From the NCBI GenBank assembly GCA_963556195.1, contig OY744525.1:25611413-25675412 (forward strand): a stretch of 64,000 nucleotides of DNA. The letters are read 5' to 3'. The position numbers and the translations under genes were made by a program. The notes under the pieces are model-generated. The model saw only the letters and a list, made by a program, of their open reading frames with translations. It ran no database searches and was not told the origin of the DNA. This DNA is from Sepiola atlantica. Lineage: Eukaryota > Mollusca > Cephalopoda > Sepiida > Sepiolidae. Shown here one piece after another: positions 33,656 to 44,305 of the stretch (position 1 is the stretch's first letter; every line of letters begins with the position of its first letter).

Positions 33656-33905
33656 AAAATGAAAATCGCTCCAGACAAGGCATGAAGCCACTTGATCCAA
33701 ATAGCTAAACAAAAAAAAATACTACTTCAAAGGTAAAAAAAAAAATAGCCAACGATTAGAGTTAAACAGATAAATTCCGATCCAAAAAACAGCAATTATT
33801 CCTCCTTTGTCAGAAACAGCGCTCATGGAATGTGAGGACTAAAGGACAAAATAAGGGAAGCTAGAGTTACAAGGTTGCCGAAAGTAAACCCAACGTCCAC
33901 TTACT
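33656..33905 (-). mobile_element. LINE-tailed SINE (copy S2)
   Basis: Minus-strand copy: plus strand reads AAATCGCTCCAGACAAGGCA then TGAAGCCACTTGAT, and later CTCATGGAATGTGAGGAC and GCCGAAAGTAAACCCAACG. Full length. Confidence 0.75.
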
Positions 33906-34732
33906 AACTCTCCATTTATATCTCTTCAACACACTTCTCCCCTTCTGTCTTCTATTTCATCCTTTTTTTCTAATTTCATTTTCATTAACAATTTTTCAAT
34001 CATTTTCAAATCTTCACTTTTATAATTTCAAATTTCTTTACGACTTTCCTTTCTTCATCTTTTAACTTTTGCACTCATTCCACCATTTTTCTGCCTCCTC
34101 TCTTTTCCTTAAATCTTTTCTATTGTCTTCTTTTATATATTTTCCTTGTCTTTCTTGGAACAATCATCAACGAATAGTTCACACTTTCCGGCTGATTTCA
34201 CTCAGGTAATAATAAAAAGTCGTTCAACCAATGAGATGACATTCACAATAATCAAATCCGGTTTTATTGCCTGAATAAAAGCATTTTCCCTTGTGAATGA
34301 TTCAAGCTGAGTTGTTGCCAGAATTGTATTCTTGCATTTCTCAATTCCCTGATCTTGGCAATGTAATTCAATCCTTCTCCTTGAACAGAATTTCTCAGGA
34401 TGACTGTGCCACATAATTGTCCAACGACTTTTCTGTACTCATAATTCTTCATATACATGCTGCATAAGGTATTTGATGACATATTGACTTGCCAACTAAG
34501 TTCCCGCCATTTTTTTTTTTTTATCTATTTTTTTTGTCTATTGTGTTTTCAAAGTTTAGAATCTACTTTTTTCAAGAATTCTATTTTGGAATCATTTTTT
34601 AATCTATATTTTTATTTTTTTCGAATTAATTTAAGTTATTTTCTGATCGTTAAAATGGAATGTTAAATTAAAAAAAAATGAACATTTTCGACACCTCCAT
34701 TTTGCATTAAATTTTTTGAATTTTTGTTTTTG
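33906..34732. other. T-rich stretch, no gene recognised
   Basis: AT/CT-rich. Overlapping minus-strand frames of ~70 codons at 34,202-34,482 have no recognisable similarity; poly-T runs lie around 34,505-34,625. Confidence 0.4.
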
Positions 34733-34925
34733 AGATGAGAGTTGATAATATGTATTATTTGGATTATTGCTCTCATCTTGGGTGTTGTTTTAATAACGTT
34801 TCGGCCGATATATGAAGAAGGTTGGAGGTTATATCGGCCTTAACGTTATGAGAACAACACCCAAGATGAGAGCAATAGTCCGAACGATCCAAATAATACA
34901 TATTATCAATCCTCATCTCAAAAAC
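34733..34925. mobile_element. Fold-back element F1 (complete)
   Basis: Long inverted repeat with almost no loop. Left arm has TGTATTATTTGGATTATTGC, TCTCATCTTGGGTGTTGTT and ACGTTTCGGCCGATAT; right arm repeats these in reverse complement. Related copies at 35,325, 37,222 and 53,640 make it a dispersed MITE-like family. Confidence 0.75.
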
Positions 34926-35012
34926 AAAAATTCAAAAAAATATTTAATACCAAAAAAATACGGACCTGGATTAATATAGAAATGAAAACTACTCTACGCT
35001 CTTTTCATTTTC

Positions 35013-35256
35013 GTAAGTACATCATAGATTTTGAAATTTTAACAACGATGGTCGTAAGTACATCACAGATTTTGAAATTTTAACAACGATGGTCGTAAGT
35101 ACATCACAGATTTTGAAATTTTAACGACGATGGTCGTAAGTACATCACAGATTTTGAAATTTTAACGACGATGGTCGTATGTACATCACAGATTTTGAAA
35201 TTTTAACGACGATGGTCGTAAGTACATCACAGATTTTGAAATTTTAACAACGATGG
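35013..35256. repeat. 41-bp minisatellite, 6 copies
   Basis: GTAAGTACATCACAGATTTT then GAAATTTTAACAACGATGGTC, 41 bp per copy, very homogeneous. Lies between two F1-type copies. Confidence 0.92.
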
Positions 35257-35324
35257 TGCGTGTGAAAAAAGAAAAAGAAACATTTCTTTCCACTATTCAC
35301 CAATAACAGCCACTGTCAAAATAC

Positions 35325-35412
35325 ACCTGAAGAAGGTCGGAGGTTATATCGGCCGAAACGTTGAGAACAACATGCAAGATGAGAGCAATAGTCCGAACAA
35401 TCTAAATAATAC
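35325..35412. mobile_element. Fold-back element F1, half copy
   Basis: CCTGAAGAAGGTCGGAGGTT, ATATCGGCCGAAACGTTGAG, then AAGATGAGAGCAATAGTCCG: the right arm of F1 only. Confidence 0.65.
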
Positions 35413-36186
35413 ACCTCCATTTTGCTTTCATTTTTTTATTTTTTTATTTCTACCAACGAAAATCTTGGGAAGAATTTGTAAGTGATATAAAAGTAGATAT
35501 GACTTACTTTGTTGATACAATTTGAGAGTTCCATCTAACTGTGACCAGACGCGAGGGAGTCTGGAAAAAACTGCTTCCTGTGTTAGTAAAAGTTCTACCT
35601 AGATTGACAGCCCACCGGACCACGTCTGATTACTTGGACAGCTCAAGCCATAAAAAGAGAGAGTCAGTTGAATGTGGTTCGACTGGTTTTGTAGCCTATC
35701 CAGGAAAGATAAAGAATATCCGGTTCTAAATTCGTACATGGGAGGAATCTAGATATAATTTTGGTTTCCGGAAGTGGAAGATTGCATTCTCTCCTTGGTC
35801 AGTAATGATTCAAAGGGAGACAACTTGGAGTGTGAAGAGTCTGAGAGGATGGAAAGAATGAGGAGAGAAAGAACCATCCAAACTTTCACTGGAAGAGCAT
35901 AGACTACAAGAATCCTGAGGAAGCTTACTGTCACTCAAATCTCAGAAAAAGCTAATTGCCATTATCAGCAAGAACTCAAGCGTAAACGACTGTTGCAAGA
36001 ACGGAAAGTGACTTCGAATTATGATTGAAAGAAACAGAAAGTACAGGAAATCTGTGGAAACTTGTGAGTTGGACTCCAAAAAACACAACTTGTTTTTGTC
36101 AGTAATGACGACTGGTCTGAGAACTCCTAATGAGTAAGAAATGTAGGATTAATCTAGACTAGTCCTACTTTTTATTTATTTATTTT
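35413..36186. other. No feature recognised
   Basis: Unique sequence. A 62-codon plus-strand frame (35,541-35,729) and a minus-strand frame (35,749-35,934) have no recognisable similarity. Confidence 0.4.
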
Positions 36187-36290
36187 TTATTCATGGAAAT
36201 CGCTCCAGACAAGGCATGAAGACACTTGATGTAAAGAGCTAAAAAATAAAAAAATACTACTTCAAGGTCAAAAAACTAGAGAATTTGTTT
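36187..36290 (-). mobile_element. LINE-tailed SINE (copy S3, 5'-truncated)
   Basis: Only the tail and ~50 bp of body: ATGGAAATCGCTCCAGACAA through TACTACTTCAAGGTCAAAAA. Confidence 0.7.
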
Positions 36291-36395
36291 AAGATTAATT
36301 CTAATCTAGAACTCGTTAATTATTTTCATTAATTTTATTGTTTCGTTTGCATTTATTAATAGGTACGACCAAAATTTTGAGCTAAGTGTTATTTT

Positions 36396-36645
36396 TTTTA
36401 TGGAAATCGCTCCAGACAAGGCATGAAGCCACTTGATGTAAGGAGCTAAAAAAAAAAATACTACTTCAAAGTTAAAAAAAACTAGCCAACGATAAGTGTT
36501 AGTTAGATAGATTCCGACCCAGAAAACAGCAATTCTTCCCCCTTTGTCAGAAACATCGCTCATGGAATGTGAGGACTAAAGGACAAAATAAGGGAAGTAA
36601 GCGTTACGAGGCTGCCGAAAGTAAACCCAAGTTAGTCACTTTCTA
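36396..36645 (-). mobile_element. LINE-tailed SINE (copy S4)
   Basis: Full-length minus-strand copy from TATGGAAATCGCTCCAGACA to GCTGCCGAAAGTAAACCCAA, 100 bp from the truncated copy S3 in the same orientation. Confidence 0.75.
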
Positions 36646-37221
36646 TTGTGAGGAGAGAGATGGATTCATATCTTGCATAAGATAACGTGACATTACAGCC
36701 ACTTCTAAACTTATGGCATCTGGTCATCCATAGAAGTAGTGACCAGGCTGAACTATGCTTAACTTTGGTGATTCAAGAAGAACCGGTGTTTCACTATATG
36801 ATGTGAGCCAGATAAAACCAAACTCTTAAAACCAAACCAATGATGTATGCACAACGCAATAAAATTAATTTGTTGCAATGAAAATGATACTACATTATGA
36901 GCATGTCTGTGTTTATGTGTGTGTGTGTAATTATGTCTGTATTTATATGTGTGCGTAAGTATGAGCGCATGTGTGTGTGTAAGTATGAGCACATGTGTGT
37001 GTGTATTCGGTTAGAAAGGAAGTCTTCAGGCATTTTTACTGCAAAAAGAAGAGGAATTTTTATTCAAATTTCATGGAAGAGATTTCTAATTATTCTCTGA
37101 CTCGTATTGAACCGTTGTGTGTATGTGGCTTCTCTTCATTATGATTCGCAAACCTTTGCTGCTGATTGAAGTTTGGTCATCCGGATCACAATCAAAACAA
37201 ACCATCTCTGTTTCGAAATCT
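36646..37221. repeat. Unique sequence with (GT)-rich stretch
   Basis: A GTGTGTGT-rich region at 36,905-37,010 carries degenerate TATGAGC(A/G)CATGTGTGTG copies. Otherwise nothing recognised. Confidence 0.5.
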
Positions 37222-37625
37222 TTTAGATGAGGATTGGTAATTTGTTTTATTTGGATTATTCGGACTACTTCTCTCATCTTAGATGTTATTCTCACAACGT
37301 ATCTACACGAACCCGTGGTACAACGGATAAAGTGCTAAGTAATAATCAGTTCAAAGTTAAAGTCTTCTGGAGGTTGAAGGTTCAATCCCCAGTACAAGCG
37401 ATACTCAAAATATAATTAAGAATTATTAAAAACTTCTATCCGATCATGACTGACAGAATGAGAACAATCTACTCCCGTGCATTAAATAAAGGGTTCAGTT
37501 TAAAATTTCGTACAGATTCCCGAGTTCGGCATAAATATGTTTCATTGGCCGAAATGTTGTGAATATAACCACCAAGATGAGAATAGTATTTTGAATAATC
37601 CAAATGATACAAACCATCTCTGGTA
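37222..37625. mobile_element. Fold-back element F1 split by an insertion
   Basis: Left arm TTATTTGGATTATTCGGAC plus CTCATCTTAGATGTTATTCT (37,222-37,305) and right arm ATTGGCCGAAATGTTGTGAA plus CAAGATGAGAATAGTATT (37,540-37,620) are separated by ~230 bp that include a tRNA-like sequence. Confidence 0.6.
37310..37398 (+). mobile_element. tRNA-derived SINE head (Arg-like)
   Basis: Box-A-like TGGTACAACGGATAAAGTG and an exact pol III box-B match GGTTCAATCC, ~55 bp apart, with TCTTCTGGAGGTTGAAGG between. The arm layout resembles tRNA-Arg but has an expanded middle and cannot fold as a true tRNA, so it is a SINE promoter region rather than a tRNA gene. Confidence 0.5.
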
Positions 37626-37889
37626 TGTCTAAACACTTGCAATTACATTTTAAATATTTTCTGTTTCTTTGCAATTGGATTGAAAACCATTAAGACTTGG
37701 TTGGCGTTAGCAAAGAATAGTTTTCAAAATTTTATTATTTTGTTTACTCCCTTTAAAATTTATACCGACCAGTATTTATAGAGGGTTTTTGCCTTTTACT
37801 CCATATGATATATAAAGTAAAGTGATTTTCCCCTATTACATTGATTAGTATAGCTTTATGAGTCATTTTAGTCATTTATTACATTAAAA

Positions 37890-37929
37890 AAATATCTCTC
37901 TCTCTCTCTCTCTGAGATATTCTCTTTAT

Positions 37930-37963
<34 letters not shown>

Positions 37964-38344
37964 ATAAAGAGAATTTTTTTAAAAACCATTTTGAAGCCTG
38001 ATCAACGCAGAAATTTTGTTTTTTAAAATAAATTATTTATCTTAAAAAAATTTTTTTTTTGTTTAAACTTGAGTACTTTCGGTACAAGATACCTTCATCG
38101 GAAGCAAAGTCATTTTCTTTTTTTTCTTCTTCTTTTTATTTCTTCCTGACTGAGACATTTTGTCAGTCAAGTTGAAATACGCCTGATGTTGTTGACGGCG
38201 AAATTTGAAATGTCTATTTTTGTGCAGCACGCGGACACGTGATTAACGTATATCGAGAGGTCGCACATCGAAGCGCTGATGAAATCAGAATAATAAAGAG
38301 AATATTTAAAAAAAAAAACATTTTGAAGCCTGATCAACGCAGAA

Positions 38345-38408
<64 letters not shown>

Positions 38409-38410
38409 AT
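37890..38410. repeat. (CT)n/(TA)n microsatellites and a ~50-bp duplication
   Basis: CTCTCTCTCT then (TA)n arms forming a palindrome (TTCTCTTTATTATATA / TATAATAAAGAGAA). The phrase CATTTTGAAGCCTGATCAAC with GCAGAAA occurs at about 37,986 and 38,318, bracketing ~300 bp; the second copy runs into (AT)n and (GA)n. Confidence 0.6.
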
Positions 38411-38414
38411 GATA

Positions 38415-38540
38415 GACCAAAATTATGTATATATTCATCAATGTTTCGTCTTTATTTCAAGACTTCTTTGGGCTGAAATAAAGACGAAATGTTAAGGAAT
38501 ATATAAATAATTTTTTTTTCTTTCCTTTTTCACTTTCCAT
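38415..38540. mobile_element. Fold-back element F3, diverged copy
   Basis: TCAATGTTTCGTCTTTATTT and CTGAAATAAAGACGAAATGT form inverted arms; the neighbours TCTTTCCTTTTTCACTTTCC match F3 at 41,477. Confidence 0.6.
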
Positions 38541-38568
38541 CACGTTGGAATATTATTTCCATGATTTT

Positions 38569-38629
<61 letters not shown>

Positions 38630-39026
38630 CATACATACATACATATTATTTATTTTAAAACTATACATTACTTATTCTGTAGATGGGCCATGGTTTCATT
38701 AACACGGAAGGCCTTTACTGTTTAGAAAACACCCTCAGAGTCCGTATTAACTCCCTAACATCTCACAAAAACGAGGTCAGTCCCCAAAAATGAGACGGAC
38801 GGCGGCAATCACCGTCTATGAACATCCGGTGTTTTATTTCAAGTCGTTCCTTCTGGGGGAACTTCCGTGTTTATAGAGGGGTGTTTATATAGATTATTTA
38901 GGGCTTTTAATTATTTAATAATTTCATTATAGCTTAGTATTATTTAGTTAAAACTTAATATTATTGATTACGGAGGTTGTTTGTTTATCTGTTTCTAATT
39001 TGGATTTGGATTGAGGGGTAGTAGTA
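38541..39026. repeat. (TA)n/(TACA)n tract, then unique sequence
   Basis: (TA)n at 38,573-38,622 continues as ACATACATACAT. From 38,660 to 39,026 no gene is recognised. Confidence 0.6.
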
Positions 39027-39170
39027 TGAGTTGTTATTTATTGAGACGATTGACCGGTATGTGGTTTTAATCGCATTGCATAAACTCGGTCAATCGTATA
39101 AACAAATAACAGCAATCCAAATAATCCAAATTATCAATTCTCATCTACAAAATTTCGAAACAAAGAAATC
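39027..39170. mobile_element. Small fold-back element, F1-like flank
   Basis: Arms TTGTTATTTATTGAGACGAT and GGTCAATCGTATAAACAAAT pair around a short loop; the right flank AATCCAAATAATCCAAATTA with CTCATCTACAAAATTTCG resembles F1 outer sequence. Confidence 0.5.
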
Positions 39171-39468
39171 CGTCTTCTATTAAAAATAGGAACGTGAAAC
39201 TTATTAGCAATCATCGCATTTCTATTCACATTGTTGTCAAGGGGATTTCAAGTCGTCGTTAACATTTCAATTAGATTTTCAACATTTCAGCAATTTCCAT
39301 CATTAAAATAGCATTATCTTATTCAAACTTGCATTCTTACTTCATTCGAACTAACATGTATTAAATATATTTTGTCAAGCGAAAAAAATGGCAACATTAT
39401 GTTTTTCTTTCGTTTTATATTTACCCTCTGTTTTTTTTCTTTTTAAACATGATTCCTTGCATGATATA
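39171..39468. other. No feature recognised
   Basis: AT-rich unique sequence. Confidence 0.4.
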
Positions 39469-40016
39469 CAGGGGGATTCATAAGTCACTTAGCTATTTAA
39501 AATGATTACCATATGAAGCACAAACATACTATGAACTTTTGATAATTGTTATCTTACTCTCTAATTACTGCTATTTGTTATTTTAAATTTGTTTGTTTAT
39601 ATATTTGTTTCTATATATATTTATTTTTATTTATTTAAATTTATGTAAATCATCATATGTGCTTTTTTTTTCAGGCAGTATGTCATTTACAATTGAAGAG
39701 CGAATTTTTATTGTTATTCATATGGCCAAATTTGATGAATTTCCCACACTTGTTGAAAGGCAATGACGACCTCAAATCAAAAATCACTGCCGAGTTTGTT
39801 AAAATTAATCAATCAAATATGCTAAAAAGAGTCGTAAATTCCTTGCAAAAAAGAATGGAGCTATGCATGCAGAACTAAGGTGGAAATTTTAAAAATTTGC
39901 TGTAATTTTAAACTCCCATAAATGAATTTGTTGAATAAACTTTCTGTTTTGTATTACCGTATTTTTTAACTTTAGAATTTCAAAAATAAATAGCTAAGTG
40001 ACTTATGAATCACCTG
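39469..40016 (+). mobile_element. Internally deleted DD41D mariner (548-bp derivative)
   Basis: Inverted ends CAGGGGGATTCATAAGTCAC and GTGACTTATGAATCACCTG, flanked by TA on both sides. It matches the longer element at 50,221 except for a clean ~796-bp internal deletion. The reading frame start MSFTIEERIF is retained and then joins the 3' end of the gene out of frame, so no transposase is made. A direct view of how a MITE arises from its parent. Confidence 0.88.
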
Positions 40017-40261
40017 TATATCCTTTCATTTCGCCTTAAGGGCTGTTAGCTATCAAGAAGCCAAAAGCTTCTGTTACATAGAAGATGTTCTTAGATTTGT
40101 AGAACAAGATTATGTGACGTTAGCGATGGGGTACTTTGGCAGTTGTTTAGATGCAGGTGGCTGGATAGAGATGTTCTATTCTCCATGTCCAACTGGCAAT
40201 GAAGGGAATGGACACTGAAAAATCCTAGGAAGTTATGGTGAAATCAACAATCCGGCCGAGA
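40017..40261. other. No feature recognised
   Basis: Unique sequence between the mariner derivative and a LINE fragment. Confidence 0.4.
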
Positions 40262-40600
40262 ATAAACTTACTGCACATGTACCCCCTAAACGAAAATACC
40301 CCCGACCCACCAAACTAGCAGCAAAATCCCACCCCTTCACTGTAGAGTTCTCGAGATGCTGGAAGATTTTCTACTCTGATAGTTTGTTTCCTCGGACCGC
40401 TTGTTTTTGGAATTCACTTCCTGCTCCCTGTTTCCCTGACAGTGCCATGTAGAAATTTAAATGTAATATGAACAAACATTTTGTTGCCCAACTCCCCACC
40501 CAGGTCGCCCCCTATAAATCTGGCCCTTACCATCGTAGTACCTTATACTTCAGTGGCAATGTGCCCTGTTTTGGGTGAATAAAAGTTTTTAAAAAATGTG
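40262..40600 (+). pseudogene. LINE ORF2 C-terminal fragment with 3' tail
   Basis: Degenerate frame resembling VPPKRKYPRPTKLAAKSHPF, then FFPRTACFWNSLPAPCFPD, as in the minus-strand LINE at 60,976-61,866, with a TAG after SAM. The tail TTCAGTGGCAATGTGCCCTG then TTTTGGGTGAATAAAAG is the 3' UTR end of that LINE family. Confidence 0.7.
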
Positions 40601-41445
40601 TTTGTAGAATTAATATATCTAACATACAAAATTATCTTGTTGGATTTTCAAAATCAGACCCAAATAGCATTTAAAGCTGACAAGTCAAACTTTTTGACGA
40701 ATTTTTATTTGTTATTCTTGTACACTAATATTGGCCATATAATGACGTACCTAGCTACAATTCATTAAAAAAATTATTTAGTCTGGCCCTGACGACTAAT
40801 AATATAAAACATTTCTAAATAATCACCTAAAAATAAAAATCACAAGATAATTCATATTTTACTTGAAGAATATTAGTTGCCTACCTTACAGCTAAACTTT
40901 TATTTTTTTAAAAATAAAAATTAAAAACTAAAATGACTACACTGCATCCTGGAAAACGCCGGGTAAGTACAGTTAGTTAATATAACAAATATTCTACATC
41001 GTTTGTGGTCATCAATTCATCCCGATCGATGTGTTTCAGCTAATAAAGAAGAAGACAACAAAATGGAGATCCAAACTGGGTTCACAAATTAGAATCGAGA
41101 ATAAAGCCACTAAAGACAATCGCAAGTAAAATATCTGACATAACAATGGCGTTTTAAAACCCGACTGTTTGACTTATGTATGTGCTTGATAAAATCCTAA
41201 ACTATTTAACTTATCATTATGAATTATGGAATATGTATTCTAGGCAACAGGGTATGCAATGTGGGAACATTATTTTTTTCAAACTATACTATTTAGGGGA
41301 GGGGGTTGCAACCGAAACCATACAATACCTCCCCTAAAAATGAAAAAAAAAACATTAAAATTAAAAACTAATGCTATATTTATTGCTTATATCTGTCCTG
41401 GAACGGGTATTCTACTAGTATATATATATATATATATATATATGG
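40601..41445. other. AT-rich, possible degraded Helitron 3' end
   Basis: At 40,945-40,975 the sequence GGAAAACGCCGGGTAAGTAC then AGTTAGT loosely resembles the 3' terminus of the giant units. A (TA)n tract is at 41,420-41,443. No gene. Confidence 0.3.
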
Positions 41446-41476
41446 GAAGAGAAGGATGAAGGTAATCCGACGTGAT

Positions 41477-41651
41477 GGGAAAATGAAAAAGGAAAACCAA
41501 AAAATGGATGTTTTTTATGTGTACATCAACGTTTTGTCTTTATTTATAAGACTTCATATTATCATCCTGATGAAGTCTTATAAATAAAGACGAAACGTTG
41601 ATGTACACATAAAAAACATCCATTTTTTGGTTTTCCTTTTTCATTTTCCCA
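41477..41651. mobile_element. Fold-back element F3 (near-perfect palindrome)
   Basis: Two ~82-bp arms: left ATGTGTACATCAACGTTTTG with TCTTTATTTATAAGACTTCA, right TGAAGTCTTATAAATAAAGA with CGAAACGTTGATGTACACAT; outer ends ATGGGAAAATGAAAAAGG and CCTTTTTCATTTTCCCAT. Few mismatches between arms, so young. (TA)n lies immediately on both sides. Confidence 0.85.
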
Positions 41652-41844
41652 TATATATATATATATATATATAAAGCCCTTTAATAAGATTAAAGTTGAG
41701 CCCTGTTCGGGGAAGTTAAAAATAGACTGACACATAGCTATAATGCATATTCTGACAACGTTCGTAGAATCTCTAGTCAGTCTTTCTTGATATGCAGCCC
41801 TTCACATAAATAGAACTGAAATTCCCTTCTTGAATGTGGTAATG

Positions 41845-42011
41845 TCCCATAACCTAATGGTTATAGCGCTTGCTTACAGAGTCTAGGTTGACTCTGTGGC
41901 AAGTGTTTGAGTCATGTGACTGTCTGAGATTATCATCCCTGCACTGATGAGAGCGAATGCTCGAAATGCTAGCGTATGTAGGTAAAAATAATTTAATATT
42001 ATTTATTTAAA

Positions 42012-42012
<1 letters not shown>
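41845..42012 (+). mobile_element. tRNA-derived SINE (family T)
   Basis: Box-A-like CATAACCTAATGGTTATAGC and a weak box B (GTTTGAGTCATG), followed by a body ATCATCCCTGCACTGATGAG with TGTAGGTAAAAATAATTTAA. The body is shared with 57,790-57,895 and 58,600-58,800, where the B box reads GGTTCTAATCC. Confidence 0.6.
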
Positions 42013-42016
<4 letters not shown>

Positions 42017-42053
<37 letters not shown>

Positions 42054-42066
42054 CATATATATATAT

Positions 42067-42097
<31 letters not shown>
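42017..42097. repeat. (TA)n microsatellite
   Basis: Imperfect (TA)n with ATTATATACA interruptions. Confidence 0.95.
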
Positions 42098-42098
<1 letters not shown>

Positions 42099-42194
42099 GT
42101 GCGTCAGGATATGTTGAAAAGAAATCAATAAAGTGCTTGATCACAAAAATGTGAGAGCTAAAATACAAATTATTTATTTAAAAACTATATATTA

Positions 42195-42445
42195 CATATT
42201 TCATGGAAGCAGCTCAAGGAGTTCAGTTACCCCTATGAAATTAAATGGAGGATCATAGATAAACAAAAGCCATATAGCCTTACCTTCAGGAATTGCTCAC
42301 TATGCGCCACTGAAAAATTCAGGATCCTACAGGCAATCAATAACCCTTCCATAATCTGTATGAGCATCAAAACTGACGGTTTCAAACAATAACCCCACAA
42401 AAGAAAATTTTTACTAGCCAAATGGACTAACAACGAAAACACAAC
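42195..42445 (+). pseudogene. Penelope-like element GIY-YIG C-terminal remnant
   Basis: Plus-strand translation reads SWKQLKEFSYPYEIKWRII, then KPYSLTFRNCSLCATEKFRI, an in-frame TAA, then HKRKFLLAKW. The order W-x-LK, YxIKW, PY, CxxC-xxEK and HxxKFLL is that of the C-terminal end of Penelope-like element proteins, beyond the GIY-YIG nuclease core. The stop and the absence of upstream reverse transcriptase make this a dead fragment. Confidence 0.6.
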
Positions 42446-42546
42446 TCACTAATAGCCCTAACTGTACATAACTCTAAAGAATTCCACATCAAAATTACAC
42501 TGATTTACAAAGATATTGAGACAAGCACAAAAATACCCGTTTTTAC

Positions 42547-43267
42547 CTAATTTGGGGGTGCTGAATTCAAATTTGAAATCCGTTTTTACTCATCACCTCT
42601 AGTTTTTTAGATATGCATAATGTGCATTTTGTGCATATACGGTACATAAAGGCGTATATCCATTCAGGGCTAATTCTAATATTGTTAGACTTATGGCGTT
42701 TTTTTTTAGTTATTATGCACTAAATGTAAGTGATAGCATTACATTATACATATATAGTAATATATCAAGACGGATTTTGGCAGTTAAGAAGTTGCTAAAG
42801 TCTTACGAGGATATGGGGTGCCGAATGTCACTCAAGATTCATTTTCTCTATTCCCACCTAAACTTGTTCCCGCCAAACCTTGGAGCAGTGAGTGATGAGC
42901 ATGGAGAAAGATTCCACCAAGACATTACGAAGATGGAGAGCTACTATCAAGGCAAATGGAATCCTGGCATGATGGGAGACTTCTGCTGAATGCTCTTGCA
43001 TGACATCCCGGAGGCAAAATACACCAGATCTTCTAAGAAAACGCACTTTTGACTGTCTGTGGTACCATGAATTGTGTTATTGTGTTATCCAAGTATATTT
43101 ATTCAATCAGTGTTCTTTATCTATCCTGTTTTATCTGTTATAAGCTGCTGCAACTCTTGAAATATGCACATTTATTCTGTTTATACTAAAATGAGACCAT
43201 TTTAAAGCCAGAAAACTAGAGGTGATAGAGCAAAACAATAGATTTTAATTCAACGCACCCAAATTAG
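42547..43267 (+). mobile_element. 721-bp TIR transposon encoding a SDEHGERFHQD protein end
   Basis: Left end CTAATTTGGGGGTGCTGAAT and right end (reverse complement) CTAATTTGGGTGCGTTGAAT. Both arms continue for ~60 bp to the shared CATCACCTCTAGTTTT / TATCACCTCTAGTTTT. The interior holds the C-terminal coding region of a protein. This looks like an internally deleted DNA transposon; the superfamily is not determined. Confidence 0.65.
42780..43052 (+). pseudogene. C-terminal fragment of a transposon protein (SDEHGERFHQD type)
   Basis: Frame VKKLLKSYEDMGCRMSLKIH, then LGAVSDEHGERFHQDITKME and YQGKWNPGMMGDFC, an in-frame TGA where the family commonly has Trp, then DIPEAKY and a final TGA at 43,052. 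I recognise the motif from uncharacterised proteins multiplied in many invertebrate genomes but cannot name a domain. The nonsense codon and truncation show that it is inactive. Confidence 0.6.
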
Positions 43268-44239
43268 CAAACCACATCTATCCCCATTCTTGCCTCAGAT
43301 AAAAAATTTCGTTTTGTAAACCAGTGTTATTATCAAATGAATTCTTTATATACAATATAACAACCATCTCCCCTCTCCCCAGATATATTATAAATATCAC
43401 ATCCACATCACTCCTACTAACACAAATATAACCTACACTCGCACCCCCGTAATCCCTACCTATCACAAATAACATTACATACCTTATCATATTCAACTAA
43501 AAAATTTGTTAAACATTTTAAATATATTAAATATATTAAACATAAAATCCTACTAATTAAATACCTCGAAATATATTTATCGAATACTCTTAAATAAAAA
43601 TATATATATATGACCAAGATTTAAACCTAACTGATTCATACAGACCCTCCTATAGGCTTATAAACGTTATTAGATAAAAGAACAGAATTAATTAAATACA
43701 AGGACCACACACACAAACCCATGCAAGTACCAACGGCCTTTTTTAAAGGGTAAAAGGTCAATCCATGTCAATGAAGCCATGGTACGTCTCTGAAATATAT
43801 AGTTTAAAATAAATAATTTATATATATATACATATAATTAATTGATTAAGTTCAAATATAAACTAATAAACAAAACCATTACTTTTCAAAAGTGCTCAAT
43901 ATATATTAGAGCTTTTTATATTAAAATAAACATATTTTGAGTATCTGACAATTGTTTCAGAACCTCTTCGGTTCTCCTCAGAGATATACTGAGGAGAAAA
44001 GATTAGATCTGCCAATACACAATTATGAAAAAAAAACAATAAAAAACAAATTACATTTAAAATTATTCAGACGAGAAAACCCTTTGAGTATGATGGCATC
44101 CTGACGTCTAGCTCTTAAAGGTTGCATGACACGAAAGTCGGTAAACTCAAACTATAGGCAGGACAGGCTCGAAGCGGCCCATCTCCCCTTACTTAAATAC
44201 ATGCACACACACCCAGACATACCCACACCCACGCTTATA
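43268..44239. other. AT-rich, no gene recognised
   Basis: Short (TA)n tracts near 43,605 and 43,820. An inverted repeat CAGAACCTCTTCGGTTCTC with CTCAGAGATATACTGAGGAG lies at 43,958-43,996. Nothing else supportable. Confidence 0.4.
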
Positions 44240-44255
44240 CACATACACATACACA

Positions 44256-44302
<47 letters not shown>
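44240..44302. repeat. (CA)n to (TA)n compound microsatellite
   Basis: ACACACACCCAGACATACCC-type sequence leads into (TA)n at 44,259-44,302. Confidence 0.9.

Positions 44303-44305
<3 letters not shown>

Noticed and set aside
32658..33662. 334-codon Ser/Phe/Leu-rich frame
   Set aside because: Translation of a polypyrimidine tract that starts inside a transposon minisatellite; low complexity only.
37310..37398. Functional tRNA-Arg gene
   Set aside because: Box B is good, but the anticodon region is expanded and stems do not form; better explained as a tRNA-derived SINE.
42858..43046. Minus-strand frame opposite the SDEHGERFHQD fragment
   Set aside because: Antisense shadow of the plus-strand coding homology.
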